From Pseudomonas saponiphila (GTDB lineage Bacteria > Pseudomonadota > Gammaproteobacteria > Pseudomonadales > Pseudomonadaceae), in NCBI RefSeq assembly GCF_900105185.1, contig NZ_FNTJ01000002.1:1364001-1428000 (forward strand): a stretch of 64,000 nt of DNA, written 5' to 3'. Below are positions 52,212-61,022 of the stretch, piece after piece; the stretch's first letter is position 1; the number at the start of each line of letters is the position of its first letter. Both the position numbers and the translations under genes were made by a program. Below the pieces are notes generated by a model. That model had not been told where the DNA came from and ran no database searches. It worked only from the letters and a program-made list of their open reading frames with translations.

Positions 52212-52413
52212 AGAACGCTCCGAGCAGGTGGAAAACGCGCCGACCTTACCGGCTTTGCCCAGGGGGTGAAAGCGGTGAGATCAGCTCGACATCAACGGTA
52301 ACAAAGACCCTTTCAAATGAGTCCGCTGAGGATAGAGACCGCCTATGAGCTGGATTGTTAAACCGTATTTCCTTAATCTTCGCCCCCTCTATACGCTTCA
52401 CCCATTATTTTTT

Positions 52414-52459
52414 GGACGGACGAGTCAAAGCCTTCCCCAAGGTATCGCCGTCCTTTTTT
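52414..52459 (+). terminator. Intrinsic terminator in the trxB leader (candidate sRNA or attenuator)
   Basis: GGACGG-A-CGA pairs with TCG-CCGTCC around an inner CCTT-CCCC-AAGG hairpin, and six T residues follow. It lies in the 310-bp gap between divergent cysZ and trxB, about 60 bp upstream of trxB, and no coding gene precedes it on this strand. It may therefore end a small RNA or act as a transcription attenuator for trxB. The rest of the gap shows no gene. Confidence 0.6.
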
Positions 52460-52518
52460 ATTCCAGCCGGCAATCCGGCGTTCCGTGCCAGGTCACCCGG
52501 GCCGGTCGATAGGAGTGA

Positions 52519-53484
<966 letters not shown>

Positions 53485-53494
53485 TTCCCAGGCA

Positions 53495-53524
53495 ATAAAA
53501 AAACCGGCGCAAGCCGGTTTTTTT
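53495..53524 (+). terminator. Intrinsic terminator of trxB
   Basis: AAACCGGC-GCAA-GCCGGTTT is followed by further T residues, 15 bp after the trxB stop. Confidence 0.9.
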
Positions 53525-53538
53525 ATGGGTGTTGCACT

Positions 53539-53622
53539 GTAGGAGCCGGCTTGCCGGCGAAGAGTCCTCCGAGCCCTGCGCTGCCTGCGCTGACGCCTTC
53601 GCTGGCGAGCCAGCTCCTACAG
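53539..53622. repeat. REP pair, inverted
   Basis: GTAGGAGCCGGCTTGCCGGC at the left faces CTGGCGAGCCAGCTCCTAC at the right. It has the same paired layout as 13752-13836 and lies between the trxB terminator and the stop of the HopJ-like gene. Confidence 0.8.
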
Positions 53623-53630
53623 AGTACGGA

Positions 53631-53969
53631 TCAGCGTCGGGTCAGCGGCTGGGCGGCGAACTTCACCCCGGCCAGGCCGTGGGCGATCAGGGCGCGGATA
53701 TTGCCGTGATCAGTGCCCTCGGGAGTGGCCAGTACCGAGCGGTAGTGTTCGCCGAAGGCCAACAGGGCCTCTTTGTCGCTCAGGCCTTCCAGTAGGGCCA
53801 GGCCCAGGGTCTTGCATGAACCTTCGTTCTGCCCGGCAGCGTTTTCCACGCCGCCGTTGCTGAACGCCTGGGGCTGGTAGTGGTAGCCGGCGGCGATAAA
53901 GGCCAGGGTGTCGGCAAAGACGTGTTCACCGCTGTTGAGGCTGGCGCGCAGGGTGTTCAGATCAGTCAT
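53631..53969 (-). CDS. HopJ-family protein (non-effector homolog)
   Basis: The 112-residue product starts MTDLNTLRASLNSGEHVFAD and matches the HopJ type III effector family by its GYHYQPQAF and NAAGQNEGSCK motifs. The family is widespread in bacteria without type III secretion, and no secretion genes lie nearby, so an ordinary cytoplasmic role is more likely. It overlaps DUF1244 by 8 bp, which suggests coupled translation. Confidence 0.85.
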   Translation of the reverse strand: MTDLNTLRASLNSGEHVFADTLAFIAAGYHYQPQAFSNGGVENAAGQNEGSCKTLGLALLEGLSDKEALLAFGEHYRSVLATPEGTDHGNIRALIAHGLAGVKFAAQPLTRR

Positions 53970-54267
53970 GGGGCTTTCCTTTGGCGAACGCCGCTTGTTG
54001 CTCGGCGCTGGCTTCTTTCTGGTAGAGATTTTTCCATTCGGCGTAGGGCATGCCGTACACCACTTCGCGGGCTTCATCGAGGCTGACCTCGATCTGGCGT
54101 TCATCGGCTTCGGCCTTGTACCACTTGGACAGGCAATTGCGGCAGAACCCGGCCAGGTTCATCAGGTCGATGTTCTGCACGTCCTTGCGGTTGTCCAGGT
54201 GGGCCACCAGGCGGCGAAAGGCCGCGGCTTCCAGTTCCAGGCGTTGTTGAGGGGACATAAGACTCAC
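53962..54267 (-). CDS. DUF1244 protein
   Basis: The 101-residue product is mainly helical, with a conserved core FRRLVAHLDNRKDVQNIDLM and GFCRNCLSKWY, where the CxxC may bind metal or a partner. Function is unknown. The start at 54267 (MSLMSPQQ) or at 54258 (MSPQQ) cannot be told apart. It lies between folX and hopJ-like in one direction. Confidence 0.82.
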   Translation of the reverse strand: MSLMSPQQRLELEAAAFRRLVAHLDNRKDVQNIDLMNLAGFCRNCLSKWYKAEADERQIEVSLDEAREVVYGMPYAEWKNLYQKEASAEQQAAFAKGKPHD

Positions 54268-54289
54268 TGCACATAGAAAAATGGGAACA

Positions 54290-54352
54290 GCTGCAAGCTA
54301 CAAGCTGCCAGCGGCAAGTGAAAGCCGAAACGCTTTGACGTGCCGCTTGGCG
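54290..54352. repeat. Intergenic repeat, AGCTGCAAGCTACAAG family (copy 4)
   Basis: AGCTGCAAGCTACAAGCTGC at the left and GTGCCGCTTGGCGC at the right resemble the copies at 35712 and 41848. It separates DUF1244 from folX. Confidence 0.65.
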
Positions 54353-54724
54353 CTAGCGACTTGCCGCCAATGTGATCGACACCGATTCGGCAAAGCGCAG
54401 GGCGTGGGGCTTGTCGACCTCGACCTCGGCGTAGTGCACCGAGTCGTTGCTCATCACCAGGTCCAGCAGTTCCTGGGTCAGGCGCTCCAGCAGGGCGAAG
54501 CGGTTGCCTTCGACGTGAGCGATGATCGCCTTGGTGATGGTGCGGTAGTTCAGTGCGTGGTCGATGTCGTTGTCACGCACCGCCTCCTGGGCGGGGTACA
54601 GGATGGTCAGGTTGATCAGCACATCCTGCTTGTTGAGGATCTCTTCCTCGTTGATTCCGATGTAGGTCCGCAGGAGCAGGTCCTTGACTCGGATACGAGC
54701 CATTCCTGGCTGAAGTTGTGGCAT
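54353..54724 (-). CDS. folX: Dihydroneopterin triphosphate 2'-epimerase
   Basis: FolX epimerises dihydroneopterin triphosphate to dihydromonapterin triphosphate. The 123-residue product ([20 protein letters not shown]) has the FolB/FolX tunnelling fold, with [15 protein letters not shown] and the catalytic-lysine region. It starts 2 bp after folE. With folE and folM it makes the tetrahydromonapterin pathway, known in P. aeruginosa as the cofactor of phenylalanine hydroxylase. Confidence 0.9.
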   Translation of the reverse strand: MPQLQPGMARIRVKDLLLRTYIGINEEEILNKQDVLINLTILYPAQEAVRDNDIDHALNYRTITKAIIAHVEGNRFALLERLTQELLDLVMSNDSVHYAEVEVDKPHALRFAESVSITLAASR

Positions 54725-54726
54725 TG

Positions 54727-55287
54727 CTACTTGCTCCGTCCAATCAATTGCAGGAATTCCTGGCGAGTGGTGCTCGAGTCGCGAAAGGCGCCGAGCATCA
54801 CCGAGGTGTGCAGGGTGGAATTCTGTTTCTCGACGCCGCGCATCATCATGCACATGTGCTTGGCCTCGATCACCACCGCGACGCCGGCGGCCTGGGTTAC
54901 GTTCTGCACGGCGTCGGCGATTTCCCGGGTGAGATTTTCCTGGATCTGCAGGCGCCTGGCGAACATGTCGACGATGCGGGCGATCTTCGACAGCCCCAGC
55001 ACCTTGCCGGTGGGAATATAAGCCACATGGGCCTTGCCGATGAAGGGCAGCAAGTGATGTTCGCACAGGGAATACAGCTCGATGTCGGCGACTATCACCA
55101 TTTCATCGCTGTCGGAGGCGAACAGCGCGCCATTGACGATGCCCTCCAGCGACTGGCTGTAGCCGTGACACAGGTACTGCATGGCTTTGGCTGCGCGCTT
55201 GGGAGTGTCGAGCAAACCTTCGCGCTCGGGGTCTTCGCCCAGATCCTTGAGGATCTCGCGGTAGTGCTGGGGCAGGGAAAGGCTCAT
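54727..55287 (-). CDS. folE: GTP cyclohydrolase I
   Basis: FolE makes dihydroneopterin triphosphate from GTP. The 186-residue product has the zinc ligands C75 and H78 in LCEHHLLPF and the second cysteine in [10 protein letters not shown], and the conserved AYIPxxK block ([15 protein letters not shown]). The length is normal for bacterial FolE. It lies between folM and folX. folE copies are light-induced in P. putida, relevant to the LOV/LitR genes nearby. Confidence 0.95.
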   Translation of the reverse strand: MSLSLPQHYREILKDLGEDPEREGLLDTPKRAAKAMQYLCHGYSQSLEGIVNGALFASDSDEMVIVADIELYSLCEHHLLPFIGKAHVAYIPTGKVLGLSKIARIVDMFARRLQIQENLTREIADAVQNVTQAAGVAVVIEAKHMCMMMRGVEKQNSTLHTSVMLGAFRDSSTTRQEFLQLIGRSK

Positions 55288-55309
55288 GCATGGTCCTCAC
55301 GGGGCCGGC

Positions 55310-56020
55310 TTACTTGATGTGTCGCCCGCCGTTGACGGTCAGGGTGGTGCCGGTGACATAGGGGTTGTCCAGCAGGTAGCGCAGGCTCTGGTAGATCACT
55401 TCGCTGCCGGGTTCGATGCCCAGCGCGGATTTGGCCAGGGTCTTGGCGCGGTACGCCGCGTCGTCGTCGGGATTGAACAATAGCAGGGCCGGAGCGATGC
55501 CGTTGACCTTGATGGTCGGGGCGTATTTCGCCGCGAAGGACAGGGTCAGGCTGTCCAGCCCGGCTTTGCTGGCGCAGTAGGCAATGTGCTTGCTGCTGCC
55601 TTTGCGGGTCACGTCGTCGCTGATGTGGATGATGTCCGCCGGGCTTGAGCGCTGCAGCAACTCTGCGCAGTGCAGGTTGATTAGGTAGGGCGCGAGCATG
55701 TGCACGCTGAACATCCGGGTAAAGGCGGTGCTTTCCTCGCCCGGGCTTTCTTCCAGCCACTCCGAGGCGTTGTGGACGATGGCGCGCAGGCGGTCGGTGT
55801 GGTTTTTCAGCTCGCTGATCAAGGCCAGGATTCCGGCTTCGCTGGACAGGTCGGCGAACAGCAGGGTCGCGCCTTTCTCACGCAGGGTTTCAAGGCCGGG
55901 GCGCAGGCTGCGGTAAGTGACGATCACCGGCTGTCCGTCTTCCAGCAGGCGCAGTGCGCAATGCAGGCCGACACGCTGGCTGGCACCAGTGATCAGGATC
56001 GGGGCGGGGGAGGCGTTCAT
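55310..56020 (-). CDS. folM: Dihydromonapterin reductase
   Basis: FolM is a short-chain dehydrogenase that reduces dihydromonapterin, and weakly dihydrofolate. The 236-residue product from ATG 56020 (MNASPAPILITGASQRVGLH) has the NADPH-binding TGASQRVG and the catalytic YCASKAG motif. The upstream in-frame start at 56086 adds 22 residues unlike the family. It is the first gene of folM-folE-folX. Confidence 0.92.
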   Translation of the reverse strand: MNASPAPILITGASQRVGLHCALRLLEDGQPVIVTYRSLRPGLETLREKGATLLFADLSSEAGILALISELKNHTDRLRAIVHNASEWLEESPGEESTAFTRMFSVHMLAPYLINLHCAELLQRSSPADIIHISDDVTRKGSSKHIAYCASKAGLDSLTLSFAAKYAPTIKVNGIAPALLLFNPDDDAAYRAKTLAKSALGIEPGSEVIYQSLRYLLDNPYVTGTTLTVNGGRHIK

Positions 56021-56134
56021 GGAGGGCTCGCGTCGCGGGTAGGGGGAAACTATACCAGCGAGGGGCGGACCTGTGCCTGCAGGCAACGGGCTGGCCAGCT
56101 CCTGCGGTCGGCGCGAATGTTGCGCGTGGCGCTG

Positions 56135-56160
56135 TAGGAGCCGGCTTGCCGGCGAATCAC
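56135..56160. repeat. Single REP element overlapping a stop codon
   Basis: GTAGGAGCCGGCTTGCCGGC lies between folM and the monooxygenase gene, and its edge covers the monooxygenase stop at 56157-56159. It is unpaired. Confidence 0.75.
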
Positions 56161-56726
56161 GGATTCTGCGTCGAGGCGGCGCTCGGCAATGCGCGCGCCG
56201 GTGTGCTGTTGAGCCAGTTGGCCAGCAGGCGGGTGGACAGCGGAATGAAGAAATAGACCATCAGCGGGGTCAGCGCCAGGGTGCTGACAAACACCCGGGG
56301 CAGCAGGCTCAGATCACCGAGCAAGGGGCCGAGGACAAAGTTGAACAGCAGCGATACCGGGAAGAACGCCAGCCAGATGGCCACGGCCTGCTTCCAGCGT
56401 GGCGGCCGCTGTCCGGCGCCGCCGAACCAGCCGTCGATGCCACTGACCCGGTGCTCCGAAGGGTGGGCGAACAGGTCGCTGCCTCGGGCCAGCCAGGCGG
56501 TACGCGAGGCGGAGTGCTCCCAGGTGTGCAGGGTGTGTTCGTCGGCAAAGCGGAAGATGATCTGGAATTCGTCATCGTCGGGCGGTGGTGCAAGGACACC
56601 GGAACCCAGGTAGCCGGGAAAGTCGGTGGCCAGTTGTTCGCCTTCGCGCAGCCAGGCGATCAGGTCCTGGTAACGGCCGTCGGCAACGCGCCGGGCAACC
56701 ATCAGGGTGACGGGTGAGGTAGACAT
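56157..56726 (-). CDS. Antibiotic biosynthesis monooxygenase-domain membrane protein
   Basis: The 189-residue product has an N-terminal ABM ferredoxin-like domain at about residues 1-95 (VTLMVARRVADGRYQDLIAW, with a HTWEHSASR stretch) and two C-terminal membrane segments (about 112-135 and 140-165). This fusion is known in bacteria, but the substrate is unknown. It diverges from the LitR-like gene. Confidence 0.85.
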   Translation of the reverse strand: MSTSPVTLMVARRVADGRYQDLIAWLREGEQLATDFPGYLGSGVLAPPPDDDEFQIIFRFADEHTLHTWEHSASRTAWLARGSDLFAHPSEHRVSGIDGWFGGAGQRPPRWKQAVAIWLAFFPVSLLFNFVLGPLLGDLSLLPRVFVSTLALTPLMVYFFIPLSTRLLANWLNSTPARALPSAASTQNP

Positions 56727-56947
56727 TATGTATCTCCGTAAAACCAATGCGCTGCCTGGATAAGGCAGGCGCTTGACGTGGCTCCGGGGTAGTGGGCCGC
56801 GCCTGAAACAAGCAAGGATTATTCCTGATTGGCTGTGCGGGACCAACGACGCTGGTCGGTTTTTCCCAGGCTTGAAGCATTTACGCTGGGGAAGAGTAGA
56901 ATGAGCGCCACTTTGTTTACCGGTGTGTTCTCCTCCAGATGCCCGTC

Positions 56948-57898
56948 ATGACTGAACTTGCCCCTGTCACGCCCGCCCCTGACCCTGTCGCTCAGGACGA
57001 GTTGTTTCCGATTCGTGAGGTGGCGCGCCTGACCGGCATCAACCCGGTGACCCTGCGGGCCTGGGAACGACGCTACGGTCTGATTCAACCTACGCGCACC
57101 GAAAGCGGGCATCGCCTGTATTCCATGCACGATGTTGAGGCGGTGCGGGAGATTCTGGGCTGGATCGAGCGCGGCGTGGCGGTGAGCAAGGTCGGCAAGA
57201 TCCTGGCCAAGAACCGCGCTGTCCAGGCGCAGGGCAAGGCGCCGCTGGACGATGCCCTGCAAGGCGAGTACGGCCAGTGGCGCGATCAGTTGAAGCTGGC
57301 GGTGAGCGCCTTCGATGAAGAGCTGCTGGAGCGTCTGTACGGGCAGATCTTTTCCAGTTACGCCCTGCCGGTGGTGTTCCAGGACATCTTCCTGCCGTTC
57401 TGGAAGCAGTTGCTGCAGGTGCGGGACGGTTTTGGCCAGACCAGCGAGTGGCTGTTTCTGGACGGTTTCCTGCGTGCGCGGATCACTCAGCGTCTGTTGT
57501 TGCAGCGGGCCGGGCAGAGCCGGCAATTGTTGTTGACGGCGCTCAACGAACAATGTCGCGAGCTGGAACTGTTGGTCGCGGCGCTGATGCTCGGGCATGA
57601 CCAGCTCGGTGTGCGCCTGCTGGGACCGGGGGCGCCCCTGGAGGAGCTGACCCTGGTCTGCGAGAAGCTTCAGCCCGTGGCTTTGGTGGTGTTTTCCAAT
57701 CATGCGCCCACCGCGGAACTGCCCAAGCGTCTCCAGCGCCTGGCACTGACCCTGGATTGCCCACTGATGCTGGCCGGAGATGCGGCGGACCTGGCGCAGG
57801 ACAGTCTCAGCGGTTCGCCGGTGGCCTGTCTGGGTAATGAGGGGCGCCTGATGCAAAAGCGCTTGCGGCAGTTCCTCAGCGGCCGCTTGGATACCTGA
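56948..57898 (+). CDS. MerR-family regulator, LitR/CarH-like (class II type)
   Basis: The 316-residue product has an N-terminal MerR helix-turn-helix (about residues 16-85, TLRAWERRYGLIQPTR) and a C-terminal B12-binding-like region. In CarH/LitR the lower-axial histidine lies in an E/DxHxxG motif; the aligned segment here reads NEQCRELEL, so histidine and glycine are absent. Class II LitR proteins of Pseudomonas do not sense light through B12 but use a LOV partner, and such a protein is encoded 700 bp away. The start may also be 56939. Family resemblance is sure; light sensing is inference. Confidence 0.85.
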   Translation: MTELAPVTPAPDPVAQDELFPIREVARLTGINPVTLRAWERRYGLIQPTRTESGHRLYSMHDVEAVREILGWIERGVAVSKVGKILAKNRAVQAQGKAPLDDALQGEYGQWRDQLKLAVSAFDEELLERLYGQIFSSYALPVVFQDIFLPFWKQLLQVRDGFGQTSEWLFLDGFLRARITQRLLLQRAGQSRQLLLTALNEQCRELELLVAALMLGHDQLGVRLLGPGAPLEELTLVCEKLQPVALVVFSNHAPTAELPKRLQRLALTLDCPLMLAGDAADLAQDSLSGSPVACLGNEGRLMQKRLRQFLSGRLDT

Positions 57899-57916
57899 AA
57901 CCGCCGTTGGCCGCCC

Positions 57917-58522
57917 TCAAGCGTGCAGGGCCGGATGGCTGTGGCGGTGCTCCTGGAGGATGAACTGGCGCAGGCGCTCGGTTTCTTCCACATCACGCTG
58001 ATCCAGGCGATAGGCGTAGAAACCGGCTTCGGTCTGGCGCTCGAAGCGCCCATGCAGGGCAATCCGCTCATACCCCGAGGGGCTGAACCACTGGGCGAAC
58101 TGCTTGGGCGGCCGGGTTCGGTTGCGGATCTCAAGCAACACGCCCTTGAACGACACTTCCCGTACCCACAGGCGCCCCGGCTGGCCCTTGGCGTTTTCCA
58201 GGGCCACCGGCTCTTCCAGCGCCAGGCGCCAGGGCCGGACCATGGGCCCGTCTTCGAAGATGCTCGGCACCCCCAGGCGCAGATGCAGGGCATGGAACTC
58301 GTCTTCCACCAATTGCAGGGGAAAGGTCATCTGCTGGTTGTCGAAGTGCGCCTGGATGGTGAGCTTTTCATTGGCGGCCAGGCGAGTCAGCAAGTCACGG
58401 ATCTGCGAGCCGCCATTGACCATCAGGCTGGATGTGCTGTCGCGCACATTGAGCTGCGGGTTGTGCTGCATGGTCCGGATGAAATCCAGTTCATCCTGAG
58501 TGAGGAGGGCGTCACGCTGCAT
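57917..58522 (-). CDS. PilZ-like domain protein (c-di-GMP effector candidate)
   Basis: The 201-residue product (MQRDALLTQDELDFIRTMQH) has an N-terminal YcgR-like region and a C-terminal beta-barrel region resembling PilZ. The c-di-GMP motifs are imperfect: RPWR in place of RxxxR, and EVSFKG in place of D/NxSxxG, with Ser and Gly kept. Binding is therefore not certain. It is 69 bp downstream of the LOV gene on the same strand, and may share its transcript. Confidence 0.65.
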   Translation of the reverse strand: MQRDALLTQDELDFIRTMQHNPQLNVRDSTSSLMVNGGSQIRDLLTRLAANEKLTIQAHFDNQQMTFPLQLVEDEFHALHLRLGVPSIFEDGPMVRPWRLALEEPVALENAKGQPGRLWVREVSFKGVLLEIRNRTRPPKQFAQWFSPSGYERIALHGRFERQTEAGFYAYRLDQRDVEETERLRQFILQEHRHSHPALHA

Positions 58523-58591
58523 GATGTTGCTCGAAGGGTGGAGTACAGATCGGCGGGGAATATCCCTACAGACCACGAAAGATGGATTTTA

Positions 58592-59050
58592 TTAGTGCCC
58601 GTCGGTCGCCTTGAGCGCGGCCAGTTCGGCCTGGGCGGCGTCCAGCTGTTGTTCCAACTGGAGCAGACGCTGCTGAGCCTTGATCTGTGCGCTGACATCC
58701 TTTTGCACACCGATGAAATAGGTCAGCTGATCGCTGTCGTTGAACACTGGAGTGATCGACAGCTCGTTCCAGAAGTGGCTGCCGTCCTTGCGGTAGTTGC
58801 GCAGCACCTCGCGGCACGGCTGGCCCTTGCCCAGGGCCTGGCGAATCCGCTCCAGCCCCGGCTGGTCACGGTCACCCGATTGCAGGAAGCGGCAATCCTG
58901 GTACAGCACCTCGTCGGCGCTATAGCCCGTCAATCGCTCAAAAGCCGGGTTCACGTAAATCACGATGTTGTCTTCGCCTTCCTGTTCCGCGACCACAATC
59001 CCGTCGTTGGAGGCGTCGATCATCCGTTGCAACAGATGCGCGTTGATCAT
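58592..59050 (-). CDS. Short LOV blue-light photoreceptor
   Basis: The 152-residue product is a stand-alone LOV domain with a C-terminal helix, close to the P. putida PpSB1-LOV type. It starts MINAHLLQRMIDASNDGIVV, and has the photoactive C53 in QDCRFLQ, FMN-binding NYRKDGSHFWNEL and the YFIGVQKDV strand. The C-terminal helix (LLQLEQQLDAAQAELAALKA) is a coiled coil likely to mediate dimer or partner signalling. No output domain is fused, so it must act on another protein; the LitR-like regulator or PilZ-like protein are the obvious candidates. Confidence 0.93.
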   Translation of the reverse strand: MINAHLLQRMIDASNDGIVVAEQEGEDNIVIYVNPAFERLTGYSADEVLYQDCRFLQSGDRDQPGLERIRQALGKGQPCREVLRNYRKDGSHFWNELSITPVFNDSDQLTYFIGVQKDVSAQIKAQQRLLQLEQQLDAAQAELAALKATDGH

Positions 59051-59205
59051 CCCGAAGTTCCGCTATCGATCAGTAGGTGCTGGATTCTAAGACATGCTGG
59101 CACGCTGTCCACTGGGGCTCTCCAGAGGCGTGGGATGCCAGGAAGGGGATTTTACTCCGTAGCTGGTAATATCCCAGTCTTTTAGTCAGCTTCAGGAACA
59201 GATTG

Positions 59206-59661
59206 ATGAAAGTCGCCATCCTTTCCGGCTCGGTCTATGGCACGGCTGAAGAAGTCGCCCGGCACGCCGCCAAGCTCCTCAACGCTGCAGGCCTGGAGGC
59301 CTGGCACAACCCACGGGCCAGTCTGGCCGAGCTCCAGGCCTTCGCGCCGCAGGCGTTGCTGGCGGTGACCTCGACCACCGGCATGGGTGAACTGCCGGAC
59401 AACCTGCTACCGCTGTATTCGAGCCTTCGCGATCAGTTGCCCGCCGCCTGGCGCGGGCTGCCGGGGGCGGTAATCGGCCTCGGCGATTCCAGCTATGGCG
59501 ATACCTTTTGCGGTGGCGGTGAGCAGATGCGCGAGCTGTTCGCCGAACTGGGCGTGCGCGAAGTGCTGCCGATGCTGCGCCTGGACGCCAGCGAGAGCGT
59601 GACCCCGGAAACCGACGCCGAGCCCTGGCTGGCCGAGCTGATCAGCGCCCTGCGGGACTGA
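59206..59661 (+). CDS. Flavodoxin (MioC-like)
   Basis: The 151-residue product has the FMN phosphate-binding loop SGSVYGTAEE near residues 8-17 and the GLGDSSYGDTFCGGG loop. It is a small electron carrier like MioC. ATG 59206 follows AGGAA by about 7 nt; a TTG directly before it is ignored. Its 3' end overlaps the opposing LysR gene by 20 bp. Confidence 0.9.
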   Translation: MKVAILSGSVYGTAEEVARHAAKLLNAAGLEAWHNPRASLAELQAFAPQALLAVTSTTGMGELPDNLLPLYSSLRDQLPAAWRGLPGAVIGLGDSSYGDTFCGGGEQMRELFAELGVREVLPMLRLDASESVTPETDAEPWLAELISALRD

Positions 59662-60538
59662 CCGGCTGTTCCCGCAGCAGCGCGAGCCAGGCTTGCGCTG
59701 CCTTGGACAGATAAGCGCCCTGGCGCCAGATGAAGGCGATATCCCAACGCAGGTAGTCCGGCGCCTTGAGTGTCAGGCGCACCACCCCCGGCCGCACCAG
59801 GCCGCGGGCCACCACGCTGGGCAGCAACACCACGCCTTGTCCCGCGGCCACCAGCGCCGCGAGAAAATCCGCCTGACCACTGCGCCCGCCCTCCTTGGGG
59901 GTGAAGCCCACCTGCTGGCAGGCCTGGAGCAAGCGGTCGTTGAGCACAAAGCTGCGCTGATAGAGGAGGAAGGGGGTATCCGCCAGTTCCTCCAGGCGCA
60001 CCTGGGCGTTCATCGCCAGGGGATGATCGGCGGGCAGCAGGGCATCCAGCGGTTCATCGCAAAAGGGCTGATAGGCAAACGCCGGGTCCTTGGGGGTCAG
60101 GCTGCCGCCCAGTTCCAGTTCGCCATTGCGCACCGCCTGCTCGACATTCAGGCTGCCGCCTTCGAGCAGGTGCACCTGAATGTTCGGATAGCGCCGGCGG
60201 TACTCGGCAATGCGGCTGGCGAACAGCGCGTCGCTGCCCAGCAACGGCAGGCCCAGGCGCAGTTCGCCCCGGGCCAGTTGACTCAGGTCGTCCAGTTCGC
60301 TGAGCAGTTCATGGCGCAGGCGCAGCATGCCCTCGGCCCGTTGCAGCACCACCTGGCCGGCGGCGGTGAGGTGAATGTGCGAGCCCTGGCGCTCCAGCAG
60401 GGGCGTGCCCAGGCTCTGTTCCAGCTGAGCGATCTGTTTGCTGACGGCGGACTGGCTGATGTGCAGGGTCTTGGCCGCCTGGGTGAAACCGCCCTGGCGC
60501 ATCACTTCGACGAAGCTGCGCAGTTGTTTGAAATCCAT
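59642..60538 (-). CDS. LysR-family transcriptional regulator
   Basis: The 298-residue product has the N-terminal winged helix (MDFKQLRSFVEVMRQGGFTQ, then SQSAVSKQIAQLEQ) and a C-terminal effector domain of the periplasmic-binding type. It diverges from the CidA/LrgA gene, and a T-N11-A palindrome in the gap is a likely operator, so it may control murein-hydrolase regulation in the manner of CidR. The effector is unknown. The start 60538 is preferred over 60649, which would overlap the divergent gene. Confidence 0.92.
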   Translation of the reverse strand: MDFKQLRSFVEVMRQGGFTQAAKTLHISQSAVSKQIAQLEQSLGTPLLERQGSHIHLTAAGQVVLQRAEGMLRLRHELLSELDDLSQLARGELRLGLPLLGSDALFASRIAEYRRRYPNIQVHLLEGGSLNVEQAVRNGELELGGSLTPKDPAFAYQPFCDEPLDALLPADHPLAMNAQVRLEELADTPFLLYQRSFVLNDRLLQACQQVGFTPKEGGRSGQADFLAALVAAGQGVVLLPSVVARGLVRPGVVRLTLKAPDYLRWDIAFIWRQGAYLSKAAQAWLALLREQPVSPAGR

Positions 60539-60545
60539 GGTGGTG

Positions 60546-60611
60546 ATTCCAGATTGGAATGGTTTCGAGTCTAACAATTCGCTTCGGTGATGCGGGGGCT
60601 TTTCATAAAAT
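60546..60611. promoter_or_regulatory. LysR box ATTCC-N5-GGAAT and cidA/lrgA promoter
   Basis: ATTCC-AGATT-GGAAT (60546-60560) is a perfect 5-5-5 inverted repeat of T-N11-A form. TTCGGT (60583-60588) and TAAAAT (60606-60611), 17 bp apart, form a promoter for the CidA/LrgA gene. A GGGGGCT-N11-AGCCCCC hairpin (60594-60618) overlaps the -10 region and transcription start. Confidence 0.6.
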
Positions 60612-60635
60612 AGCCCCCTGAGAGGACCTGACCCC

Positions 60636-61022
60636 ATGAACATTTCCACCTGTAAACGCCTGAGCCGCCTGATTTACGAACTGGCAGTGCTGCTGGCCAT
60701 CTATTTTCTCGGTTGCCAACTGGCCACCTGGCTGCCCTGGCCGATTCCCGGCGGGGTCATCGGCCTTGGCCTGTTGCTGCTGGCCTTCGCCCTGGGCTGG
60801 GTCAAGCCGGCGGCGCTGCAACTGGGGGCTGGCCTGCTGATGGCAGAGATGCTGCTGTTTTTCATCCCGGCGCTGATGAGCCTGCTGGATTACGGCAGCC
60901 TGCTGCGTGAGGACGGTTGGCGGATCCTGCTGGTGATCGGCGTCAGCACCTTGCTGGTGATGCTGGTGACCGCACTGACCGTGGAGTGGGTGTGCCGCTG
61001 GAGAATGCGCCATGAGGCTTGA
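60636..61022 (+). CDS. CidA/LrgA-family holin-like membrane protein
   Basis: The 128-residue product has four hydrophobic segments and the family block WPIPGGVIGLGLLLL. CidA/LrgA proteins are small holin-like membrane proteins that affect murein hydrolase release and pyruvate/acetate handling. It overlaps the LrgB gene by 11 bp, so the pair is co-translated. The LysR regulator diverges upstream. Confidence 0.9.
   Translation: MNISTCKRLSRLIYELAVLLAIYFLGCQLATWLPWPIPGGVIGLGLLLLAFALGWVKPAALQLGAGLLMAEMLLFFIPALMSLLDYGSLLREDGWRILLVIGVSTLLVMLVTALTVEWVCRWRMRHEA

Noticed and set aside
53631..53969. HopJ-like gene as a type III effector
   Set aside because: There are no secretion genes, chaperone or hrp box nearby, and the family is common in bacteria lacking type III secretion.
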